Source: Dromaius novaehollandiae
Taxonomy: Eukaryota; Chordata; Aves; Casuariiformes; Dromaiidae
Assembly: GCF_036370855.1 (NCBI RefSeq)
Contig: NC_088132.1
Location: forward strand, 64,208,841-64,272,840
Reading direction: 5' to 3'
DNA length: 64,000 bases
Shown here: positions 39,801 to 50,990 of the stretch, piece after piece
How positions within the stretch are numbered: the stretch's first letter is position 1
Layout: the number at the start of each line of letters is the position of its first letter
Translations under genes and position numbers: made by a program
Notes under the pieces: generated by a model
What the model was told of the DNA's origin: nothing
What the model saw: the letters and a program-made list of their open reading frames with translations, nothing else
Databases searched by the model: none

Positions 39801-42800
39801 AAAGTTGGATAAATAGAAGTTCTGCACCATTTTCTACAATCATCATTTGTAGCGTTATTTGACTTGGCATGGTAGGAATTCTAGCTTTTGGAAAAATAAA
39901 GCTATTCTTCAGTCAAAGAAAAGAGCTATATAGCATTTGTTTGCAAATCCAAATACTGTTAGTGGTTAATAATTATCTAATCTTCAAAGTATTATTGTTT
40001 CTAATTTCAGTTTAAGGTTATAAAGAATAATTTTATATATTTATTAAAAGCTCACTTTAGAGTCAAGTGTTCCACATTGATGCTCCACAAACATGAGAAA
40101 AGGATGCGTACTACTCTAGACCATGGCAATGACAGCTTTCTCTACCTCTATGCCTCAGTTGAGCGTCAAATTTTTGAAGCTCACCCTATTATTTCCAGGT
40201 TCAAGAGCACACTAATTAGAGATACAGTCAATTGCCATACTCACTAAGCAACTGACACTTAACAGTCTCAAAAACACCTACAAAACAGATCTAAAATTTA
40301 CAAAAAGTGAAATAAACATTTTAATTGATTTTTTCTGCACAGGTCTTTCAATCCTGCAGTAATAAACTTTTCCAACATCATTTCTTCTCCTCGTATACTA
40401 CTTCTAGGACAAGAACCCTAGCTGTGCTGGCATCCACAGACCAATAGAATGATACCCAAATAGAAGTATTACCTCTCTTATGAAAAGGCAGTTACATTAT
40501 GGCAATACCAAAGTTTCCTCAAATTCAAATACCATTGTAATATTCCAAAAAACAACACCCCACCACCACCTGTTTCAAATAAAACAACTTCAGATCTCTG
40601 CTAGATTTTTATATTACAAAGTCAACAATACTCACCCCACACACCTGCAGCTAAAGATTTATTCTGGTTTGGTTCTCTCTCATATTCAGGATTCAGTGAT
40701 GGCTGAAAGGAAGTTTGAACATTATTAAAATGAAATTTAACAGTAAGTTCTTTAATCTGGAATCAATGAAATAAAGAATCACAGTAAAATATGAAGCATA
40801 CCCTCTGCTAACAAAGATTTTTAAATGGAGACGGATTAGACACTTCCCCCAGAACACACCCAAGTAACTCATTGCTCACTTGTTACTTTACTCTTCTCCA
40901 ATAAAATAGCTCAGGCAGTACTCAATACAATTATATGAACTGTGCAGAGAAAGCAAAAAAAACAGTGACATGTAGCTCTTGAAGAAGGAAGCTTACTCTT
41001 CCTCTTACTTCCTACAATTCTAGGTTGAAGCGTGTGACCTCAAATGGCAGGTGGCAGAAAGACCATTTTGTTAGTACTTCAGATTTCCATTAATGTAGTC
41101 ATGTAGAATTTAATACACACACATGCCACAGTAAACTGCAGTAAGATATTATGATATAAACTTAGAATCCAATTGTAGTTTCACTTATAAACACTTGAGC
41201 TTCATTTAAATGCTTAAGCAACAGTAACAAAATAACAACAGTAAGAACTAGAGATAAAAAGAGAAATAAGTTAGTGGACAGATGACTAACACCCTCTTAC
41301 CTATGGAAAGGGTGATCCCTTATAAGATGATCTGTAACTGCTGAAATCTCATCAAGTAGCTTGCAATGGACAAAATGGCACTTGCAGAAACAATGAAAGC
41401 TTGTTTATTATAATTACAATTAACTTACAAAATCCTCAGCCTCAAACTGTTTGGGTTCTTCCTTGTCTTCCTTTTTCCCAGTTTCATTTTCAGGTACATT
41501 ATTTTCATGCAGTCCTTGGCTTTTTCCACAGTGGAAAGTGCTGGTACGAGTGCGGGAGCCTCCGCCATGATATCCCCCACGATGGTTTATATTTTCTGTA
41601 CCATTTCTGCCTTGTGAACGCCAACCATTTTTCTCTTTTCTCCCAAAATGCCCTTAGATTTTTAAAATTTAAAGAAATGTAATTACAAACAGTTCTGAAA
41701 GAATGTTTTACTTTTGCAAAATTGTTAGAGGAGTTAGGCAAGCAGCTCTGTACTCTGGGATGCGATAACTTAGTTTACATTCACATAAGCAGCAGGGTAG
41801 AATCTCACAGAACAGTGCTAGAGAAAGAAGACAATAGTCTGACACTAAGACTAATCAAATCCCTTTTCCGACTGCTCATTTATGTCACTGTCTAGAAAGT
41901 TAACTCCACATTTTTCTTCTTGTTAAAAGAAAAATACATCAGCAAGCACATTACTCCAACCAATTATTAGTCATCATATCCTGTCCCAAAAGAAATGTCT
42001 TTCCATATCTGTGTTCTACTACAGAATAAGGCATCTAGCATAGGACAGCTATTATCTTCAGATTTTTTTCTAGCTAGAGCACTACAAAGCAATAAGGTAA
42101 ATATATATAAGATGTTACAAGAAAGACAAATCATACCTCCATTATGCCTTCCAATATTAGGATCAAACCCATCTGAAGAGTTGTGTCTTCTACGATTTGC
42201 TTCATAACGACTCTCTGTCCACGAGAAATTTTCAGAATGTTTCTCAAAGTTCAGTGATGACTGGAAAGGAGCAAAAGTAGTAGACTGAGATATCTAATTA
42301 CTAATAAAACTGGGTTATCAGAGCTGATGTGCACATTATTCATGGTATATACAAACCATTTTAAAAAGGACTTTGAATGCCAGCCCATACACAGCTCTCA
42401 AGTATGCATATGTTCAGAGTTACATCATTATCTTCTATGCTAGTAGAAGCTACATCTTCCACTTCAGGACATTGAAACAGAGTTGCTTGTGTCATTGTGT
42501 CATAAGAAAGGAGGACATAGGGTAAAAGTCTCAAGTATTTTGGTTGTGGTTTGCCACCAGAAGGGAGTAAAGAACAATGTATGTTGCAGTAGAGTTAAAA
42601 AAAAAAAAAGGGGGGGGGGGTGTAAGAAATGACATAAGAACCCAGTTTTGAAAGCAAGAGAGAAGCATGGGATCTTGATTTGGGCAGTCAGAGATTGCAC
42701 GTGTGCATTGCATAGAAAGCCAGGAGAGGCTGCTACTACAGGCAGCTGAAACCAAAAAAGCCCAGTTTATAAGCCTTGTCATTACAATTTAGTACAGCAA

Positions 42801-45800
42801 ATGTAACTAATTATGAAATACAAATAAAAAAAAAATCTATGGAAGAGTTGAAAGTTCAGATTCACCAATATACTTCAAATTATCAGAAAAGTAGGCATCA
42901 GAAATTTTAAAGTAATAAATAAATAATATATCAGTAGGAAGTACTTTATTAACTAAAATCTTGTGCTGAGAATAGCACTCAAAGAAGTCAAGATACATCT
43001 TTACTAGAACTCATACCTTAGGGAATTAAACCTAAAAAAAACACATCTTACAGCAGCTGTCTTTACTATTTTAATACTACAGCATTTCTTTCACTACCAC
43101 AGCTCAAGAAATAAAGGACAGATTTTCATCCTACAAAAGCAATGCTTAGTCTTACTGTTGGATGTACTGCACAGCTGCAGGTGACAGAGGAAGACTCTGT
43201 TCCCCAGCACCCGCCTGCCACAAAACCCATTTGGTGCAGATGAAGGAAAGCCCCCTTCTCTCAGTACCAAACCTACTGAGCACATATATGTCCACTGCGC
43301 TGCATGTAACCAAGAGATCCAGCGCTTCCAAGTGCCATATTACCTGTGAATGCATAGATGAACAGCTCTGTGAAAAGGTACAAAGTCAGAAAAGTAGATC
43401 TAACAACTTCAGGAAGCATCTGCTTTACTGCACAAGTATCCATTTGCTGCCTGAAGCCCTTTCCCTCTCCAGATCTGAAGAATATTCAGGGGAGAAAAAA
43501 AAAAAAAAAGACAGTAATAATGGCTTATTCACATAATCCTTGGGATCATACAGCCCATGATCCACGATGTACCAGTTCTTATTCTTACATATTCTGAGTT
43601 GAGGCAAAAAAGGTGAAACATTCTATTCCGATAGCAGCGTGTCTAGGATAAAATAATCAGTTTGCCTCCTGTCTTGATCTAGACCTCATTTCATCATGAA
43701 ACATTATCCCTGCAAAATCCTCAGAAAGTATCTAAGTTTTAGCTGCTACCTTTCCTATACACCTCTGGAGAAAGAAACAGAGACATCCATTCTACTTTAC
43801 CTAAGTAAAAAGGCAGTTCTAAGTTCTTCAGACTACATCTGAAAGAAAAAAAAAATCCTCTGTATGCTTCAGAAGGCTTGAAGAAGCCTGAAAGGTCCCA
43901 CGTTTGACTGAAGAGATGCCAATTTCTGATTCAAATCCTCAGAAGGAGGCGGGAAGAAAAATGAAAGAGCAGAATAGTAATACAGTTGAAAACATTTAAT
44001 GAAGAAAAACAAAAGGAAATACGCAGAAAGGTCCTGGCTTTAAAGGAGCAAATGGAATCATAATTTCACCTTATAAGTTTAAGATGAATATCTAAAGGAA
44101 AATCTTTAATATTCACTTGTAATTTAGAGAGGGGGAAATCAAACAAACAAAGAAAAGCAGTTAACCTGAAGTCTAAGGAAATACGGAGAAAGACCAAGCA
44201 TCACCCTTAGAAAAGAGATTTGTGGAAGGCTGTAGGTGAGGGGGTGATAAAAGTACATTAGAATAAAAAGTAAGGATAAGCACAATCTGCAAACTCAAAC
44301 TTCCTGAAGGCAGGGGGAATTGCTCATTATCATGATAAGAACCTCAAGCTTCACATTTCTTTTTTCTCTCACCAAAAAAAACCAACCAAACAAAAAAAAC
44401 CCCACTGTTTGTCACATGCTAAATACTATTTATGTGAAATTTAGTTTTAGAGACCTTGTCATCTTGCAAGGGGCATCTCAAAAGGCCATTTGTGACAAGG
44501 TTTGAAATCCATATAGCCTAAATGCAAGGGTCATATTAACACTGGTACTAGTAAACTCAGATTAAGAGCAGCTACAGCTCTTCAGCTTGGGGTTTGATGT
44601 TGGCCTGACTTCATTAAGCTGACTGCTTTTTGGTGTTGATTTGTAGCCATGTAGACACTTCATATAGGCATTATCCATCCCGTCCGTCACATTAACCTAT
44701 GAATTTTCCTAGTCAACCTATCTAGAGATACTGTGCAACCTTCATGACTATGAAGGAAAACCTTGACATCATGATTCAAACATAACCATAAATAAAGCAG
44801 GTCTGAAAAAGAAAGCCTGAGGTTACATTCCAAAAACTATTAGCTATTAAATATGAACATAGCTAATTTAGGAGTACTCCACTGGTCAAAGAGAATAATT
44901 ATAAAAGCTTGAATTACAGAGTAAGAAGTTCACCTCTTTTGAGAAAAATGTGGCAGAAAATGATTTTCTTCTTATCCCTCCCCTCTCAAGACACAAGCAC
45001 ACAACAGATGACATCTAAGTTCCACTGAAGATGCCCTCAGGAGAGCTCAATGTGGTATTCAGAACCTATTGGCTTAAATTCAAGCTCAAGTAGCCCAAAA
45101 ATAAGTTTAAAATAAAAGTATATTTCCAGATTGTACAAAGTCAACTTGATAGGGACAACCCCTTATCATTAGAGATCTGAACAGTGAGTCTCCTTGACAA
45201 ATGCAGGGAAGAAAACAGAAAAACCACAAAAAGCAATCAAGAGATCTAAATAGTTAACAAATTATCATAATGAATCTTTCCATTACAATTAAAAAATATT
45301 TATAAAGCAAACTTTGAATAAGCTACCAAAATTTAAGCAAGCTCCAGATTTGTTGATTAAATATGAAATTTTAGAAGATAGCTCTATATTCATTTACATA
45401 TGAAGACAACCTTCTAGTATTGCCTTTGGAGTTTAACTTTCATTTTTTAACTGAACTTTTAAAAATACATTTTCACAAAGTTTAATTGAGAGGATTTTTT
45501 ATATATAGTGTTTGAGTTGCACATGCTATAATGCATCTCAATTCACTAAGTTGTGTGCAAATATTGTGCAGTTTGCATTCTCCCCACATGATGGAGGTAT
45601 CAGCCTATAAAGGTTTTTGTGGCAAAGATGACAGTAAACTTTCTAATCAACAGGAAATCTATTGGTTATTTCTGGAAGCTGAGAAGTTATCTGACTTAAT
45701 TCAGCTAGTCAAAAACAAAGCAAAATGATTTTCAAGCATAAGTCTTATTGCTTAACATGAAGGAATAGGACAACCTTGCAAAAACCATGAGTATACCAGC

Positions 45801-48363
45801 CTGTCTACAATCTCCTCATACGTATTTTACAGGAATGCTTTCAGAGACGTTTTCTCCATATCCCAAGCTGCCTACACTACTGATGATACATTCCTGTTTC
45901 CACCTGCCCAGCTGCAATACTGTACTGATGCAAGTACTAGACTTAAACTAAAGCTACCCAACAGTGGGCTTTGCTATGTAAGTAGCAGGCAGATGATATT
46001 AAAAACAAACAGACAAAAAACCAACAACAAACAAAAAACATATTCATAGCACTTATCCTTAAAAGGAAATCAGCAGCAGTAAGTGAGGTGGATTTCAGCC
46101 AAGCTGTTACCTGTATCAGTCACATTAAGAAAGCTCATTCACAATCCTTATTTCCTGGTATCTGGTTCTTCTGATGTCAACCTTTTACCCACGCAAGGGA
46201 AAACTTCAGCTATCCAGGACTGAGGGCAACTAAATCCCCAAAGATGTAATACCTAAAAGGTCCTCTTCCAGGAAATAAAAACCTGACAGGATAGAGCTCA
46301 GTTTCTCTTCTCAAGTTTAAGGGATGTTGATACCATAGCCTCATCCCAGCTCCACTCTGCACGGAACACGAGACACCTTCCCCTCTTCAACCCATCCTTC
46401 ATCTCAGCCCTTCTTTTCTGCTTGCTCTGCAGCTATATTGTTGAGATACGGGGAGAATAATAAACGGTCTGTCTGCTCTAGGAAATGATGGGTTGGAGGG
46501 GGACCCTTCAGAAAGACCCACATTTTTGAGGAATGACAGAATGAACCTTATGCTATAAATTAAGAGTCACTACACGTCGTGTCAGACCAAAGAGACACTG
46601 AGCGCTTAATGTCCAAATGTGCTGTATATCATGAAAGGCTAATCACAAGGGAACAGGTGAAGCCAGGAAATAAGCGCCATTTCAAAAAGTGTAAGATGAT
46701 GCACAAAAACCATAATTGAGAAAGCTCCTGTGTAACCTACTGTTAAGCTTTTCCAAAAAAATAAGAGAGCCTACCCTAAATCCCTTGAGGCAAAGATTCA
46801 CGGGAGAGCGCAAGATCCACAACAGATGCTTACAACGACATTTCCCACAATTCAGGAAGGAAGTGGCAAAGGGAAAAAAAAATAGATTCAGATAGTTCTG
46901 AGGTAGTGCTGGAACTTATTTTTATCCTGCTCTATTGACATTTTAAGTGTGCAGGTAAATTTCTTCCAGCAGATTCTTGAAATATGCAGAGAAAGACTGT
47001 TGCGTAAGTGTGACACCATCTTAATCTAACCTCTGATGACTGTTCCTGTAGGTAGAAATCTATTAAATTGGAAAAAGGAGATCAAAAGCAGTTAAATATT
47101 CCAGAAATCAAACAGAATAAAAATAAACAGACCCCAGTTACCATCTAGGAACACATAGGCCTAATGTTCCCAGAAAGACAACTGACAGTTGCTTAAAGAC
47201 GATACTAAACAAAGATAGCTAGATCAGTGCAGAAGAAAGAAATAAGAGGAATATGATGACTCAACTCAACGACTCATCTTTAAAAAATGCAAGTGCATAT
47301 GAATGTTCATATATAATGTACATACACTTAAATAAAGCAAAGAGGACACAACTAACACTGACTCCGCATTTAACAATAGCACAAGCATACAGAAGTAAGT
47401 TTATAGGGGTTATTTTGCATGGATATGAAGGACAAGAAAGTTACATAAATACATTAAAACAAGGCAATGCCATTCTCAGAGCTGCAGACCACTGTGGACA
47501 TTGCATTCAAAAGGATTTATAATGAAGATTGTTTTATTTCTCTGTTAAGAAACCTAACAAATGACAGTAATTTGAAATATCCAGTGCTGCCTCTGCTTCT
47601 GCATTTACCGAAGATTTTTTAAAGAAATGTAGGAGCATAAGGCAGAGAGCAAAAACTTAAGGAACACTTAGATGACACAGACATACTCAAGTCTTCCTAG
47701 AACACTTACAAGTCCTAATGATTCAGGGATTGCACTTTCTTATTCCCAAGCTAACTGTCCTGTTGCATAAGGTGAATAAGGCACTGTAGATAAAACAGCC
47801 ACAGGAAGGAGACACAACTATTTGAAAGCACCACACCTCAGCAGCACTCACAAGCATCCCACTAGCAACTGAAGAGACCTTTCGGAAAGTCTATTTCAAC
47901 TTTTTTTTTAAGAAACATTCAAATGACAGAATAAATGCTTTTCTGTGAAAGGTATAGGACACTAAAGAGATAACATATACCCGTCTCATTTCTTTTAGTA
48001 CAAAAATACAGCAATTCAGCTTAAATTACTGATGAAAGTAAACTCAACCTAACAACAGTTCTGACAATGTGTCCAAGCACATATTTCTTTTCTTGAACTC
48101 AGCAGCATGGACAAAAAGAGATACAAACTTGACAACCGAGGTCCAACTACTTAAAACATCACAGCAAGATTTACTAGAAGACATCTGTTATCACTCTTCA
48201 TGTATTCATAAAGAGATTTATATTTTTACTATGATTGAGGTGATAGCATTTAAACTTCTTTAATAAGATTGTCTATTCAAAAGGACAGACAAGAACATAC
48301 CTTTGTTGATGATGGCGGAGTAGGAAAATTAAGCCAGGCTGGAGCAAAGTCATGCTGCGCCAT
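30665..48363 (-). CDS. GPBP1: GPBP1 / vasculin, complete coding region in ten exons (overall span)
   Basis: Joining 48301-48363, 42137-42260, 41429-41652, 40636-40702, 39463-39647, 38488-38628, 37822-37986, 34882-35066, 31409-31511 and 30665-30823 on the minus strand gives an uninterrupted 471-codon frame; human GPBP1 is about 473 residues. The N-terminus MAQHDFAPAWLNF, the RRRHNSSDGF motif (44-53), EAEDFPSLNP (133-142), RMLVIKKG (171-178), a basic stretch RLTKLTRMRTDKKSEF (285-300), the C-terminal vasculin domain (about 376-455) and a Ser/Asp-rich tail ending DDDDV are all recognisable. The sequence follows GPBP1 and not the paralogue GPBP1L1, which differs after the first residues and lacks the KNG triplet. 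The family is known as nuclear proteins that bind GC-rich promoters and activate transcription. Start: a TAA codon lies in frame immediately before this ATG. All introns are GT-AG. No frameshift or premature stop is seen, so the gene looks functional. Confidence 0.97.
30779..30823 (-). repeat. Three tandem 15-bp units inside GPBP1 exon 10 (KNG repeat)
   Basis: Each unit encodes x-x-Lys-Asn-Gly and ends AAAAATGGC at the DNA level. The first two residues vary (LQ, LR, IL). It matches the mammalian GPBP1 protein as I know it, so it is an old, conserved repeat and not a recent expansion. Confidence 0.85.
30824..31408 (-). other. GPBP1: GPBP1 intron between coding exons 9 and 10
   Basis: 585 bp, GT-AG, nothing else recognised. 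Confidence 0.85.
31409..31511 (-). CDS. GPBP1: GPBP1 coding exon 9 (residues 385-419), vasculin domain
   Basis: Encodes RLLKEMGWQEDSEN then LTEDEMREFKVISEQ. This is the best-conserved block of the vasculin family and the core of the C-terminal domain. The acceptor TTTAAAG precedes 31511; the donor is CAG/GTGATG. Phase 2 to 0. Confidence 0.97.
31512..34881 (-). other. GPBP1: GPBP1 intron between coding exons 8 and 9
   Basis: About 3.4 kb. An open frame of 139 codons on the plus strand (32298-32717) is antisense to the gene and resembles nothing I know. A TAATTA cluster with a direct repeat lies at 33541-33584. Confidence 0.8.
33541..33584. repeat. Imperfect direct repeat with three TAATTA cores
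   Basis: TAATTAACTTCTAAGCAA at 33541-33558 recurs as TAATTAACTTTAAGCAA at 33568-33584, one base shorter, with a further TAATTA at 33560-33565. TAATTA is the core of many homeodomain sites. It lies in a GPBP1 intron. Function is not shown. Confidence 0.5.
34882..35066 (-). CDS. GPBP1: GPBP1 coding exon 8 (residues 324-384 and two bases of 385)
   Basis: Encodes DDDSFNLHNSNS, a polar stretch ENEIPQENGND, then IIRSSTFPQADVLSSSLEAEH. The end of this exon starts the vasculin domain. The acceptor TTGACAG precedes 35066 and the donor is CATAG/GTATGT. Phase 0 to 2. Confidence 0.96.
35067..37821 (-). other. GPBP1: GPBP1 intron between coding exons 7 and 8
   Basis: About 2.75 kb, AT-rich, GT-AG. No coding exon or repeat family recognised. 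Confidence 0.85.
37822..37986 (-). CDS. GPBP1: GPBP1 coding exon 7 (residues 269-323)
   Basis: Encodes CNRSNSSSPVDK, then the conserved basic RLTKLTRMRTDKKSEFLKA block and the acidic VEEEHEDEN. 165 bp, phase 0 at both ends, so it is also a symmetrical exon. The acceptor CCCTTAG precedes 37986 and the donor is AAG/GTAGTT. The frame stays open past the donor into the intron, so the exon end is set by the splice site and by homology. Confidence 0.96.
37987..38487 (-). other. GPBP1: GPBP1 intron between coding exons 6 and 7
   Basis: 501 bp, GT-AG, nothing else recognised. Confidence 0.85.
38488..38628 (-). CDS. GPBP1: GPBP1 coding exon 6 (residues 222-268)
   Basis: Encodes PTQWKSQTKENK through STAKAFSVSQNSVKE. 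Ser/Thr-rich and probably disordered. 141 bp, phase 0 at both ends, so skipping would keep frame. The acceptor GTTTAG precedes 38628 and the donor is GAG/GTAAAG. It is the more diverged part relative to the mammalian protein as I recall it. Confidence 0.95.
38629..39462 (-). other. GPBP1: GPBP1 intron between coding exons 5 and 6
   Basis: 834 bp, GT-AG, no coding sequence recognised. Confidence 0.85.
39463..39647 (-). CDS. GPBP1: GPBP1 coding exon 5 (residues 160-221)
   Basis: Encodes EYPLNPKSRSPRMLVIKKG, then SGFPVVGSL and SVYKGLVPKPATPPAK. The acceptor CCCTTCAG precedes 39647; the alternative AG two bases further in would break the frame. The donor is AAA/GTAAGT. Phase 1 to 0. RMLVIKKG and VYK.LVPKP are shared with the paralogue, which marks them as the conserved core of the central region. 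Confidence 0.96.
39648..40635 (-). other. GPBP1: GPBP1 intron between coding exons 4 and 5
   Basis: 988 bp, GT-AG. The acceptor end is a strong pyrimidine tract on the minus strand (CCTCTTCCCCCCCTTCAG). Nothing else recognised. Confidence 0.85.
40636..40702 (-). CDS. GPBP1: GPBP1 coding exon 4 (residues 138-159 and first base of 160)
   Basis: Encodes PSLNPEYEREP then SLAAGVW. The DFPSLNP motif spans the junction with the previous exon. The acceptor CTTTCAG precedes 40702 and the donor is TGGG/GTGAGT. Phase 0 to 1. Confidence 0.95.
40703..41428 (-). other. GPBP1: GPBP1 intron between coding exons 3 and 4
   Basis: 726 bp, GT-AG, nothing else recognised. Confidence 0.85.
41429..41652 (-). CDS. 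GPBP1: GPBP1 coding exon 3 (residues 63-137)
   Basis: Contains HFGRKEKNGWR, a Gly/Arg/Ser-rich stretch (HRGGYHGGGSRTRTS), then an acidic/basic mixed region ending QFEAEDF. The acceptor TCTAAG precedes 41652; the donor is TTT/GTAAGT. Phase 1 to 0. The low-complexity, charged composition suggests disorder, as expected for the N-terminal half of vasculin. Confidence 0.96.
41653..42136 (-). other. GPBP1: GPBP1 intron between coding exons 2 and 3
   Basis: 484 bp, GT-AG, nothing else recognised. Confidence 0.85.
42137..42260 (-). CDS. GPBP1: GPBP1 coding exon 2 (residues 22-62 and first base of 63)
   Basis: Begins SSLNFEKHSENF and contains RRRHNSSDGF, a strongly conserved block of the family. The acceptor is TTTCCAG before 42260; the donor is GGAG/GTATGA at 42135-42136. 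It enters in phase 0 and leaves in phase 1. Confidence 0.96.
42261..48300 (-). other. GPBP1: GPBP1 intron between coding exons 1 and 2
   Basis: Six kb of AT-rich sequence with no recognisable coding exon. It contains an A13G11 purine tract (42597-42620) and an A15 run (43495-43509). Open frames at 43.1-43.6 kb are short and overlap in several frames, which argues against coding. Confidence 0.8.
42597..42620. repeat. A13G11 purine tract
   Basis: A 24-base all-purine block made of A13 then G11, inside the GPBP1 intron between coding exons 1 and 2. On the transcript it is a C11T13 pyrimidine tract far from any known acceptor. Confidence 0.9.
48301..48363 (-). CDS. GPBP1: GPBP1 coding exon 1 (start codon, residues 1-21)
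   Basis: Encodes MAQHDFAPAWLNF through PPSSTK, the invariant N-terminus shared by GPBP1 and its paralogue. The ATG is at 48361-48363. The donor GT follows AAG at 48299-48300 (AAG/GTATGT), intron phase 0. The start has T at -3 and G at +4, a weak context. An in-frame TAA sits at 48364-48366, so no N-terminal extension is possible within this exon. Confidence 0.96.
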
Positions 48364-48420
48364 TTAGGTCCAGTCTCTCCGAATCAGTGAAACAAGGCTT
48401 CAGCACCTCATGGCAAGTCC
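48364..48420 (-). other. GPBP1: GPBP1 5' UTR part of the ATG exon
   Basis: This is the non-coding leader in the same exon as the start codon. The acceptor is AATTACAG directly before 48420. Further 5' UTR must lie in at least one more upstream exon, presumably in the CpG island at the window end. It carries a short upstream ORF, listed separately. Confidence 0.8.
48400..48411 (-). promoter_or_regulatory. Upstream ORF in GPBP1 leader (Met-Arg-Cys-stop)
   Basis: An ATG at 48409-48411 is followed by AGG, TGC and TGA. It has G at -3 (GCCATGA), stronger at that position than the main start. The stop lies about 36 nt before the GPBP1 ATG. Minimal uORFs of this kind can reduce or condition initiation at the main start. 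The role here is inference. Confidence 0.5.
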
Positions 48421-50730
48421 CTGTAATTGGAAAAAACCAAGAAATTAGTACATTTCAGATGTTTATCTTAATAGATTATTATACTCATGGTGTTTCGATC
48501 ATTATTTCCCTTCTGTTTTCTAGTACTATTTTGTCAAACAAATCTGTTTTTTAATCTAACATAGTTTCATCTGTCATTATGGCAGCACACTTGCTCTTTT
48601 AATACCAAAGTATCACACTAATATTTTACAGGTATTGAAAACAGAACCATACCATTCACCTCATTTATAAAAGGAAATAAAAAATATGAGGCATCTTGTG
48701 TGAGGCCAGATGAGAAAGCTGTGGCAAAATTAGCTTGTGAAATATTTTCTGGTCCTGTCTGGAATGGATTAGAGAGCTATTTCATTCGTTTACTAGGAGA
48801 AGCTAATTTTTCAAGTTAGTTTCTAAAAGTTCATCTCAGAGGCCATACTAAGGTTTTTCATGAAAAGACTGGATGCTCACGGCCACAAAAACTCCCAGAT
48901 TTTCTCTAGACTCAATGGAAACAGGACATACAATTCCAGAAACACTTCTGAAAATCCAGTAAAATTCTCTAGTTTCACTTTTTTTTTCCCTGGAAAAGCT
49001 GTCTTCCCTCCCCTCCAAACAAACAGCATTTTCTAACAAAATAAAAAGCTTCTGTAGATGAACTATCTTCTTCATTACCAGTAACAACTCAAAGGTAATG
49101 AATGACATCCCAAAAAGCAACTATCTGCTCAAACACTTGCACTCATTCTTCTAACTCAAACTAATCTGCCGCCATGAAAAAACACATTTAGACATGTTAA
49201 ATCAGTTAATTTCCTGTACTCGGTATGCAAAATTATACTAGGTTTAAACTTCTGCAAACAGAAAAAAAGGCAGACTTTGAAGATAACACCAGAGTCTGCC
49301 AGTAAAAACTATTAAAAATAAACCAAAATATAGTATCTTGTTTAATTTACTTAGTTTACTAAGTTAACAGTTAAATTACTAATATTATTGCACAAGCATT
49401 GAGATGCAATACATTTTGTGGCTTACCGCAGATAACTGACCACTTCAGGTCAGGTCCCTCCCAGCAAGAAATCCTGCCAGATTTTGATCATGAGAGAAGA
49501 CCATTAGAAGAATGGGCAAGAGAATGGCTTAAGATGTTAAGACCCAAGAGTACTTCTTCTACTCCATGTTCTCCTCACAGATGGGAAAACATCACTCAGT
49601 AAGCAAAAAAATACAAGATAATGTTACCCATATAATTTGAAGCTGAACTATAGCACAGAAAGGGAAGAAATGGATGGAACTACCTAAATTACAAGGACAT
49701 CTGAACCACGGTCTGTAGTGAGCGCAGTTATTAATGATTCAGAAGTATTTTAAGTGTGATATACACACAGTTAGATATTCAGCTACTGAAAACATATTAA
49801 ATATCTATGTGCATTTGCTTCGGGGCACCAAACAAACGTGTATTCTACCTCTGCATAACTCCCCTTCCTTCATACACAGCTCGCATCTCCTAGTTGAAGA
49901 ATCACTAAATCTTTAGAAAGGATGAGGCAGATATCGGTATTGGAAGATTGGCACAAAAAACAGATCTTCAGACCAAGGTACTCACAGTCTAAAAAACAAG
50001 TGGAGAGACTCAGCATAAATCCATTGAGAACATTAGAATCCAAAATACATTATCAAGTTATTGGTGAATCAACTATCAGGAGTGGGACAACAAAGGCACT
50101 AACAATGTGATTTCTTAATATATTAATCTTACTGTTTAAACAAAACTAGCCAAGTTTTTCAATACTACTATCTATCCAACTGTCATGAGAAGAGTTTATG
50201 CTTAACTCACTAATATTCCTAGCTTTAATTTTTTTAACCTTAATTAAAAGTTGAGGTGAGACCTGGTGACCACCAAGTATCCCAGGACTGGAAAACTTTT
50301 ACCAACCTTTGTCTGCAGCTTAAATGCAGGTTTAAATCCTTTAATGCAGACTTAAATGTTTATTCACAAACTATGATTCAAATCTCCATATTTTCAGTTC
50401 TTCAATTAAAACCTCTAAAAAGGTTTTTTGATAATGTCACTAAAATAAACAGATTTTCACTACAAGCATGAGTTCTGTTTTAATGACCTAGCAAATATTA
50501 GCTAGCCCTAGGACACTCTACCAAAAATATCTTCCTGAAAAGGAACACAACATCACAAAAAGCAAGAATGGAAGGTCAACAAAACTACTCTACTGCCTCA
50601 GGCTATATTTGCCTTAAACAATTCACGGTCAGCTTGGTTGCCAAACATCAGTTTGATTTTCGGTTGCTTTTCAGTTTAAGTTAAACCAATGACACAGACT
50701 GCAATGTGTCCCAGTACTGAACTACTCTTC

Positions 50731-50990
50731 CACCATCAGAAAAGTTTCTTCTATAAGATCTGACCCAAATCTTTTTTGCTGCTATTGAGCTACATTACTT
50801 CTTAAGCCAGCAGTCTGGGACATTTCTGTATACTACATCCTCCAGAGCACTTGCAACTTCTACCCAGATTAGTACCATCTACAAATTTCGTAGCATTTCA
50901 ATACTGGAGTTATTAATGAAAACACTGAATACAAGAAGAGCTCTGCAGAAATTTAGATACATGTTTCCAACTTGACACCAAACAAGAGTT
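50731..50990. mobile_element. Degraded CR1-type LINE fragment
   Basis: The stretch follows the order of a familiar sauropsid CR1/L3 non-coding segment. A TGCTGC...TGAG..CATTACTTCTT block is followed, after a gap, by AGTACCATCTACAAATTT, then by ATTAATGAAAACACTGAATA, CTCTGCAGAA and TTGACACCA. It is heavily mutated and internally deleted, consistent with an old insertion. Identification is from memory of the consensus, not from a search. Confidence 0.5.

Noticed and set aside
46488..46530. GGGTTGGAGGGGGACC as a CR1 3' tail
   Set aside because: Too short, and the diagnostic terminal ATTCTATGR repeat is absent.
30665..48363. Assignment to the paralogue GPBP1L1
   Set aside because: Shares only the first residues and the vasculin core. 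The central region, KNG triplet and DDDDV tail follow GPBP1.
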